NCBI RefSeq assembly: GCF_047948215.1
Contig: NC_134467.1
Coordinates: 35,555,020 to 35,619,019 of the forward strand
Length of the DNA: 64,000 bases
Source of the DNA: Lycorma delicatula
Lineage: Eukaryota > Arthropoda > Insecta > Hemiptera > Fulgoridae
Direction: 5' to 3'
Positions 56,594 through 64,000 of the stretch are shown here, piece by piece; positions within the stretch are counted from its first letter, which is position 1, and every line of letters begins with the position of its first letter. Position numbers and translations under genes: made by a program. Under the pieces are notes generated by a model. The model was not told the DNA's origin. It saw nothing but the letters and a program-made list of their open reading frames with translations, and did not search any database.

Positions 56594-56671
<78 letters not shown>

Positions 56672-56672
56672 A

Positions 56673-56712
<40 letters not shown>
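56575..56712. repeat. (CA)n microsatellite, about 138 bp
   Basis: Nearly pure CA dinucleotides with a few TA interruptions, followed by (AT)n at 56722-56744. It is the longest simple repeat in the window. The Cys-Val frame on the minus strand is only translated repeat. Confidence 0.95.
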
Positions 56713-56713
<1 letters not shown>

Positions 56714-58019
56714 CAAACCTATCTATATCTATATATATATATATAACACAAACAAATAAAACACAGAACTACAATGTCGGGTTTTATCAAATATCTTAGA
56801 AAATTCTGTATGATAGAATTTTAAAAGTTTAATAAAATATTTCTAATTCTAATTCACGTATTAAAATCAAGTTTTTCAAATATTTTATATGATATTACAC
56901 GCTTTTTATAATACGACACAAAAGAAAAAGTTCGATGTTAATAATTAAAAATATACATAATAAATTATTTATAACTAGTAACTGAAATTAAAATAAAAAA
57001 TTAAATATATTTCATTTTTAAATTAAAGTATTACCAAATAAATAAACACATTAAAATAAATAAAATTGTATATACATACCCATAGTTAAAACAAGATAAT
57101 ATTTTACTTGCATAAAGTAAAACACAGTCTAATATAATTACATCGTTAGAACGTTATTTCACGACCGGAACGGTAAGCGACTGAGGTTCAACTGAGTTAG
57201 TTATGTATTCGTTAAGCTCCGCGTAGAATCGGTCATCTTCTGTGTATGTATACGACTACTTCACTTATACAGATTAATATAAATTCCTGCTGTTATAGTT
57301 GTTTACAGTTTATCAAATAGACAACACAAACATATATACGTACGTCCACCCGCATACTTACAAGTAATATAAAAAAATTAATTTTTAATAATTTTCTTTT
57401 AATAACAAAATTTGAAAAAAAAAATTATAACGTTCATTAATACATATATTTTATATTCATTTTATTTATTATCAAAAGATATTTATCTAAATAAACAATT
57501 AGTTTAAAAAAATGGTATAACAAAATTTTATAGTATATAAATAAATATATTATAAATTGTTTCTTTTTTTTTTTAAATAATTCTGAAGTAGTTTTTTAAT
57601 AAACAACAATTTAAATTCAAAACTTATTAAATATTTTTACACTTTAGAGAATAAAAAAAAATTTTCTTATGCTTAAACAAAGAAACAATTAAATATTAAT
57701 CCCAAAAACGAAAACTCACAGTAAATGCTTTTCATTAAAACTTGTTTAATATAAACCTCTTGTTATAAATAAGGAAAGGATTGCTACAAATCAGCTATTA
57801 TTAGAATATTTTAATATAATACAAACCAAGATTTCAATCTAGTTACAGTTTTTTTTTTTTTTTTTAAATGAATATATTTAGACTCTTCTATTATTGAAGT
57901 GCAGATGATATGCTGTGGCTTGTTATCCTCTCTAATGGTATAACTGCATTCTCTCTCAAATAAAAAAAAACTAAAAAAAAACATAATTAACGTATTATAA
58001 AATCTATTTATTCTAGTTG
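56713..58019. other. AT-rich stretch without genes
   Basis: No shared repeat or recognised frame. A T-run lies at 57850-57863. Confidence 0.5.
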
Positions 58020-58140
58020 CCAATCTCCGTGGCAGAGTAGTAGCATCTTGGCCTTTCCTCCGAAGGTCCCGCGTTCGAATTCCGGTCAGGCATGATATTT
58101 CTTATACGCTACAAAATTTAATTTCCACATTCCACGCACA
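58020..58140 (+). mobile_element. SINE-2, best-preserved head
   Basis: TGGCAGAGTAGTAGC (A box, 58030-58044) and GCGTTCGAATTCC (B box, 58071-58083) are spaced as in a tRNA. The follow-on CGGTCAGGCATGATATTTCT identifies the family shared with 28056 and 60395. No clear 3' tail is visible. Confidence 0.7.
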
Positions 58141-58447
58141 TACTTCAGTAACTCGTGGTGTATCGTTACAATTTTATTTATATATTTCTCCAAAAAATTA
58201 TACAAAAAAAATATGTTTTAGTAAAAAGAAAAATAATTATGAAAATTTTCCGGCTAATAAATAGTTAAGAACTTAACATTTTTTTTTCGGAATTCCCCTC
58301 CCCATCAAAATAGAACACTTAATTTTTTAACCAATGAACCTAAAATCGATGTATTTTTTTATAGCCAATAAAAATTAGATGGGAATATGTTTATGTTTCA
58401 AAATAGCAGGAAATTATGATTTTAACAATAACCAGGTTGGAGAAATA

Positions 58448-59343
58448 GAGAGCACACAGGGGGATACTACTGGGAGTAGTATCTGCCTATAGAACTGTTT
58501 CTTACGAGGCCCTCTTTGTGCTCTCGGGAATGTTACCGATTGACCTTATCGCCAGATATAGAACTGACAGGTTTTTAGGGAGAGCAGAAAATGAAGTCAG
58601 GGAAAACATACATAGAATCTGGCAGAAGAGATGGGCGGAGGCTGGAGTGGCTAGATGGACAAGAACCTTAATTCCAGAATTAACAGGATGGATTAACAGG
58701 CGGCATGGAGAAACTGACTATTGGATCACCCAGTTCCTGACGAGACATGGGTGTTTAAATGGTTATCTCCATAAGGTGGGAAGAAGGAATGAATCCACGT
58801 GCATGTACTGCGAACAGGACGATGATTCTGAGCATACGTTTTTAGTATGTAATAAATGGATAAGACTAAGACACGACGCGGGTATTCATGGAAGAACGAC
58901 GAAGGAGACCGTGGATTTCATGCTCAGCAGTAAGGAGAACTGGAGGAAGGTCGCTGATTATATAAAGACAGTACTAAAACAGAAGAATGAAGATGAAAAA
59001 AGTATGGGTTTCTAGTATGATAGGTTGGGTGGACAGCCTCAGCGGTGAGAGCCAGCATGCTTAGGTGTGCTGGTTTCAATGATCCGCTGAGGACTCCTTG
59101 GGGTGTGCTGTAGGGACAAGAGAGTATTATGAAAGATCCGGGGGTCACATCACGACTTGTAGGTATGATGTGGTTCCATAGAGGACATAATAGAGAATAA
59201 AAAATGTCAAAAGAGCCACCGGTAGGCCTGACCTGCCATGCTGGTAGGCGGGGAGGGCCTATTAGAGAAACGGAGACTCCCCTGGGTGGCGTAATACCAT
59301 CAAGTCGGTCCGGCCCAGGGGAGTAGAGAGAAAAAAAAAAAAA
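58448..59343 (+). mobile_element. R1-like LINE, young 5'-truncated insertion
   Basis: Flanked by an exact GGTTGGAGAAATA at 58435-58447 and 59344-59356 (one further A also matches). The coding part is followed by a GC-rich 3' UTR of about 330 bp and A(13) at 59331-59343. Confidence 0.95.
58449..59015 (+). pseudogene. R1-like ORF2 C-terminal domain, frame intact
   Basis: The frame is open from the truncation point for 188 codons. The start GVVSAYRTVSYEALFVLSGM matches the segment after the RT thumb in R1/TRAS-type elements (AYRT.S..A..V..G..PIDL), followed by PIDLIARYRTDRF. LIPELTGWINRRHGETDYWI is next, then FLTRHGCLNGYLHKVGRR, and a terminal finger CMYCEQDDDSEHTFLVC (CX2CX7HX4C). The finger probably binds nucleic acid during target-primed reverse transcription. 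There is no start codon of its own, and the endonuclease and RT were lost on insertion, so the fragment is inert. No internal stop or frameshift. Confidence 0.88.
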
Positions 59344-59554
59344 GGTTGGAGAAATAACCCAATAACACACTAACTGTTTTATACTGGTCATTTTAAACAT
59401 TCTCCATATTAACATATTTGACATATTAAAAATATAAGCATTATTGCTTATAATTATAGATAAAATACATAATTATAGATAAATTAATAATTTATAATTA
59501 TTTTAATTAATAATTAATTATATATAATACAGATAAAAAAAAATATATATATAT

Positions 59555-59700
59555 AGTCTAAAAGGATCAAAAAAAGCCCAAAATACAAAACATTTGGGTT
59601 TTGATATTTTTGTATATAATGTATATAAATGTATATAATCAATTTAATAGGTGTAAAAGGAAGTCATATGGTGTCCATTTCAGATTTTTTTCCCTAATTA
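59555..59700 (+). repeat. W-family fragment with internal deletion
   Basis: AAAAAAAGCCCAAAATAC (the hairpin arm) is followed soon after by AAAGGAAGTCATATGGTGTC and CAGATTTTTTT, so the middle of W is missing. Confidence 0.65.
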
Positions 59701-60050
59701 AACACGTACAACCATTTTTGGTCTAAGATTAAAATTTACTAATAATTTTACTGAAATTTTACAACAATTTTGTGATAAAAATCTAAAATTTGTATAAATC
59801 ACTAACCAATGAATGTGAAATTTCACAAAATGTTAGAATTAGTTCATGACATGTTTGTATAGTTACTAGTCAAAATTCAGAAAGCATAAACACATAGATC
59901 CGTAGTAGTTCTATCTTATAAGTAGTATTGACACTGCTGATTTAAAAAAAAAAAAAATATTAACTTGTGCAACCATGAATTTTCACTGAATAAAACCATT
60001 TAAAAGTGAGCGAACTAGATTTTCAAATACCTGCCCCAGATGGCAATACT
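59701..60050. other. AT-rich stretch without genes
   Basis: No recognised frame or shared repeat is visible. Confidence 0.45.
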
Positions 60051-60345
60051 ACCCACAGGGTTGGTCTAGTGGTGAACGCGTCTTCCCAAATCAGCTGATT
60101 TGGAAGTCGAGAGTTCCAGTGTTCAAGTCCTAGTAAAGTAAGTTATTTTTGTACGGATTTTAATACTAGATCGTAGATACAGGTGTTCTTTGATGGTTGG
60201 GTTTCAATTAACCACACATCTCAGGAATGGTCGAACTGAGAATGTACAAGACTACAATTCATTTACACTCATATACATATCATCCTCATTTATCCTCTGA
60301 AGTATTATCTAAACGGTAGTTACCGGAGGCTAAACAGGAAAAAGA
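60051..60345 (+). mobile_element. SINE-1, full length
   Basis: A box TGGTCTAGTGGTG at 60062-60074 and B-box-like TGTTCAAGTCCT at 60120-60131. The tail GGAGGCTAAACAGGAAAAAG ends near 60345. Close to the family consensus; no clear target duplication seen. Confidence 0.88.
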
Positions 60346-60394
60346 AAAGATATTTTACTTAATAAAAAATTATAGCGATATTTTGTTTTTACTG

Positions 60395-60495
60395 TTTTTT
60401 GTTTAGCTTATGAAAAATGTCATAGTTGACCGGGATTTAAACCCAGAACCTCCGTATCAAAAACAAGACACTATCACTCTTCTTCATAATGGAGT
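60395..60495 (-). mobile_element. SINE-2 copy, diverged
   Basis: The minus strand reads TCTGGGTTTAAATCCCGGTC (B box region) then ATGACATTTTTCATAAGCTA, as in the 28056 copy. The A box is not recognisable. Confidence 0.55.
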
Positions 60496-61294
60496 GATAG
60501 ATTTTATAGATAGAGTTTAAAAAAAAAAAATTTAATGATCTGATATTACATGATCCATCACCGAAACGTAATTTATTGTGTTTCTCATCCCGTCACTGTG
60601 GATGGAAAACCTAATGAGATCTAAAACACTTTAAAGGACTTTTAAATAAAAAATATTATCCAAATTTGTAGTAGAAACGTGATTAAAGAATTAGTGATGT
60701 TTTATTAAATTAATTTATGATTTCAAGAAATTATTTGGTCGAATATATTTCAATATTTTAATTTAAAAAATAAAAATACGCTTTCCTTTAAATTTTGTAT
60801 TTTTTTACAATTACTATTAGTTAATTTGAATATAATATAAATTTAGATATGTTTGAAGGAAGAAGGAGTTTCTTCAATGTCAAAGCTTTCCAAGCTTTCT
60901 GTTAATTCGAAAGAAGAAAGTTCTTCGTTTTAGTTTACAGATCATGATTGGTTTTTAATGGTCGTAAAAGAGCTAAATTTTCATTTACTTTACCTTTATA
61001 TTTCCCAGTTGATTTCAGTATACATTAGAGAAATAGGTCATTGTATAGTAACGATAAATGCACCGAGTGAAATCAAAATTTAAGTCTGATGATGCTCGTA
61101 AATAATTTATATATTAGATCCACCAGTTAGTTATGTGGTCTATAATTACTCCGAAAGACTGTTAGACAAATTATTTATTAGCAAGAATGCATCCGAAGTT
61201 TATAAGTTACAACAATAATAATTATATGATGAAATTCAATCGCTAGATAGGGTTCTGTTTATAACACCTTCTTCCCATTCATTATTATTTATTA
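60496..61294. other. AT-rich stretch without genes
   Basis: No recognised frame or shared repeat is visible. Confidence 0.45.
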
Positions 61295-62372
61295 TCATTA
61301 TATATACATAAATCTTTTAGCACAAGCTAAAAGAGCCTTCAGTAAGAAATATAATTTGTTTACATCAAAAATTAATTTAAATGTCAGGAAAAGATTTTTG
61401 AAAGTGTATGTTTGGAGTGTCGCTTTATATGGAAGTGAAACTTGGACAATCGGAATATCTGAGAAGAAAAGATTAGAAGCTTTTTAAATGCGGTACTATA
61501 GGAGAATGTTAAAAATCAAATGGGTGGATAAAGTGACAAATGAAGAGGTATTGCGGCAAATAGATAAAGAAAGAAGCATTTTGAAAAATATAGTTAAAAG
61601 AAGAGACAGACTTATAGGCCACATACTAAGGCATCCTGGAATAGTCGCTTTAATATTGGAAGGACAGGTAGAAGGAAAAAATTGTGTAGGCAGGCCACGT
61701 TTGGAATATGTAAAACAAATTGTTAGGGATGTAGGATGTAGAGGGTATACTGAAATGAAACGACTAGCACTGGATAGGGAATCTTGGAGAGCTGCATCAA
61801 ACCAGTCAAATGACTGAAGACAAAAAAAAAACTACATAAATAAAAATATAAATTTTTATTTGTTCAAAATCTTAACTCTCCCAAAATTCTTCAATAATTG
61901 CTTTGAAATTTTGACACAACGTTGCTTTCGAATACGCGCGTGTTTTTATAAGTGTACTATATATATATAACTGAGATGTCACACCTGTGACAGGTTAAAT
62001 CATGCTTTTTTTGTAAAACAACGCTATCTGTTGGACTTAAGAGCAAGACACGCTATACTAAATATTTTACAATTCCATTTCAATGTTTCCAATGTGTGTG
62101 TCTTCTACAGAACAAAAAACTACTGGATCGATTTACGTTCGAAGAAAAGGGAGAAATGGAAAAATCGGAAAAGGGAAAAAGGTAAAAAGCGAAGAAAGGA
62201 AAAAATGTAAAAAAGGGAAAACTGGAAAAGGAAATATAACGGGGAAAATGGAATAAGGAAATCAGAAACGGGGGAAGGAATGGGTACGGGATTGGAAAGG
62301 GGGAAAATGGAGGGAAATAAAGGTGGAAGGGAATATGATAAAAAAAGTAAATGGAAAAAGGGAAAATGAAAT
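61295..62372 (+). mobile_element. Hel-1 Helitron, hit by LINE-A, 3' end lost
   Basis: The presumed start is A|TCATTATATATACATAAAT at 61295. LINE-A (61314-61832) interrupts at base ~20, and the Helitron resumes TACATAAATAAAAATATAAA. Then come GACACAACGTTGC, the TCTGTTGGAC word, and a purine tract at 62140-62372. The (AT)n and CTAG end are missing. Confidence 0.7.
61314..61832 (+). mobile_element. LINE-A 3' end inside Hel-1
   Basis: The 9-bp TACATAAAT at 61305-61313 and 61833-61841 flanks it. The coding sense starts in the post-RT region (AQAKRAFSKKYNLFTSK), meets a stop at about 61486 (F then TAA), then is open from 61488 to the family stop: MLKIKWVDKVTNE, IGHILRHPGIVALILEGQ, ALDRESWRAASNQSND. 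The terminal hairpin is intact. It is close in sequence to the 9766 copy. Confidence 0.88.
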
Positions 62373-62450
62373 GGGGATATTTTGTGTTGATTCAGCCTTT
62401 TCTAGAGCAGTCCAGACGGTTTCTTTTAAATTACTAGGTGCAATCGTGCT

Positions 62451-62745
62451 AACCCACCGGGTTGGTCTAGTGGTGAACGCGTCTTTTCAAATTAGCTGAT
62501 TTCGAAGTAGAGAGTTCTAAGGTTGAAATTCTAGTAAAGGCAGTTACTTTTATACGCTTTTGAATACTAGATCGTGGATACCGGTGTTCTTTAGAGTTCG
62601 AGTTTCAATTAAACACATTTCTTAGGAATGGTCGACCTGAGACTGTGCATGACTACACTTCATTCACATGCATACATATCCTCATTCATCCTATGAAATA
62701 ATGCGTTACGGCGGTTCCGGAGGCTAAACAGAAAAAGAAAAAAAA
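62451..62745 (+). mobile_element. SINE-1, full length, diverged
   Basis: Head AACCCACCGGGTTGGTCTAG intact, B box decayed (AGGTTGAAATTC), tail GGAGGCTAAACAGAAAAAG. No clear duplication. Confidence 0.85.
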
Positions 62746-63242
62746 TTATTATCCTGCTTTCAGTTATTCTATTTGATTCATTTTTTAACGGTTCTTTTAT
62801 TTTACAAAAATAAAAGGACATAAATATGACCTTGAAAAGGCCCATAAAAAGATTTCTGGAGCAGCACACCCCCCGCACTAATTTTAGCTAAGAACCGCCA
62901 GTGATAAAAAGAAATGAAAACAAAGATTAAGGTTCATGGTATGATTATGAAATGATGAATATGATATGATATGAATATGATTTATTACTAAAACAATCCA
63001 TTATTTTTATTTATGTAAATGATTTGTTAATATATAAATTCATGTCAGTGTCTTCTAATTTAAAAATCAGTAGCTTACAAAGAAGAAATACAATTTCCCC
63101 AACGATTTATTTAATATATATGTTTATGTGGGTGTATGTGAATGTACGTGTATGTTACTGTGAGCGTGTGAGCACGCTTATAAAGAATGAAATAAGATTA
63201 AAATGGTTCCCTTGAGATACACAAAGGCGATAAAAATAAGAC

Positions 63243-63286
<44 letters not shown>

Positions 63287-63834
63287 CTGAATACACAATA
63301 CTGTCTTAACATATACGTTTCGTAGGCTAAGTTATATACAAACCTAGCAAAATGTGATTTCTTCTTTTTTCTCGACAACTTTATTAAACTTTATGGATAA
63401 ACTGTTAAAGTAAAATTTAAAACATGTGTTTCGTTGCGTTTTATTACTCCCTTTTTGTACATGTATATATATTTGTACGGAGTATTTTATGAAATCATAT
63501 ACTCATTCCTAATAATTCTGTACGTAGAATTCAAAATAAAAATTTTCTTTATTGAAACGTATTCCCAATTATAAAAGACTAACAGATATGTTGAGATTTT
63601 CAGAAATTTATTTATATGTAAACTTTACCATAGCTATAAAAATTGAAAATTTTAATCCAACTCAATTATTTATAATTTATTAACTTTTTTTAATTTCTGA
63701 TTATAAACGAGAATTTTATGGTGATTTAATCAATAAATATAAAAAAGGTGTCAACATAATTGTTTCGGATGATCAGGTAACCCATACAATTTAATAAAAA
63801 ATATTTTTCCTTTTATTTAAATATAATCAATATA
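62746..63834. other. AT-rich stretch without genes
   Basis: (AT)n at 63246-63282. No recognised frame or shared repeat is visible. Confidence 0.5.
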
Positions 63835-64000
63835 CAGTGTTATCATAAAAGAATGGTGCGGTTTTGTACATGGTTTAAATTAAAACAGAATTACTTACAG
63901 TTTATGTTTTTTATTTTTCAAATTTGCCGTCTCAAATATTTTTTTTTACATAATTAATAAATTTCAATATGTGCGCCCTTAGTCGCTCGACAAATGTTCA
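63835..64000 (-). mobile_element. Tc1/mariner-like element, cut by the window edge
   Basis: CAGTGTTATCATAAAAGAAT starts directly after TA (63833-63834), as expected for a Tc1-type end, and GGTGCGG follows. It is a different family from the two 1.31-kb elements. Only the 3' end lies inside the window. Confidence 0.5.
63954..64000 (-). pseudogene. C-terminal tip of a transposase (partial)
   Basis: On the minus strand the final codons read NICRATKGAHIEIY then a stop at 63956-63954. This resembles the C-terminal signature (C..T.GAHIE.Y/L) of a Tc1/IS630-type transposase branch, which fits its place about 120 bp inside a Tc1-like end. Too short to judge integrity. Confidence 0.4.

Noticed and set aside
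56490..56711. Cys-Val repeat protein
   Set aside because: It is simply the translated (CA)n microsatellite.
58924..59424. 166-codon minus-strand frame
   Set aside because: It is antisense to the R1-like coding end and 3' UTR, and it crosses the target duplication.
60062..60131. tRNA gene inside SINE-1
   Set aside because: The same sequence occurs in many copies with a SINE tail and target duplications.

Overview
The window is AT-rich, intron-bearing-type eukaryotic DNA made almost entirely of transposable elements. Several non-LTR retrotransposon families, Helitrons, Tc1/mariner-like, hAT-like and long-TIR DNA elements, tRNA-derived SINEs and many AT/CA microsatellites point to an arthropod, most likely an insect with a large repeat-rich genome. 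A hemipteran is my guess from the flavour of the LINE and SINE families; nothing in the window proves the order. I find no rRNA, tRNA gene, CRISPR array, bacterial-type operon or convincing conserved host gene.

Recurring families, with names used only here. LINE-A: nine 5'-truncated copies of one reverse-transcriptase LINE with a stop codon almost at the poly(A). LINE-B: two copies of a second RT LINE. R1-like: an ORF1 zinc knuckle, three ORF2 C-terminal ends with 3' UTRs and one further 3' UTR. SINE-1: a tRNA-derived SINE of about 290 bp, at least ten pieces. SINE-2: a second tRNA-derived SINE head, five pieces. Hel-1: a non-autonomous Helitron of about 740 bp with a long purine/pyrimidine tract, five copies. 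Hel-2: a 1-kb Helitron and a relative. Tc1-like: two 1.31-kb elements plus one cut by the right edge. X, W and Y: three non-coding repeat families.

Layout. 1-7.3 kb: X repeats split by Hel-1, a SINE, LINE-A, a 355-bp MITE, two adjacent hairpins and a second Hel-1. 7.5-13.4 kb: SINE-1, a tandem Y repeat hit by a Tc1-like element, a LINE-A and a Hel-2 Helitron, then a LINE-A inside a LINE-A. 13.7-20.3 kb: a W repeat hosting LINE-B, Hel-1, microsatellites, a SINE inside a SINE and the longest LINE-A. 20.3-30.5 kb: R1-like pieces, SINEs, W, LINE-A and quiet AT-rich DNA. 30.5-36.5 kb: a composite Helitron, Hel-2 relative, LINE-B and LINE-A. 37.4-42.5 kb: a 1.64-kb long-TIR element carrying a 140-codon ORF, a hAT remnant with an R1-like LINE in it, and a W repeat with a SINE in it. 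43.5-51.9 kb: Hel-1 hit by a near-intact Tc1-like element, R1-like and endonuclease fragments, three W repeats, an orphan 100-codon ORF, and an X repeat split by a foldback element. 52-64 kb: LINE-A with a perfect 16-bp target duplication, a 138-bp CA repeat, a young R1-like insertion, SINEs, a Hel-1 hit by LINE-A, and a Tc1-like end at the window edge.

The elements do not form a pathway; what links them is nested insertion, which gives a relative age order at many places. The two ORFs least explained by repeats are 38833-39255 (minus, inside the long-TIR element) and 48022-48324 (plus, downstream of a good splice-acceptor-like sequence). Boundaries marked by target-site duplications are exact; others are good to about 10-30 bases.
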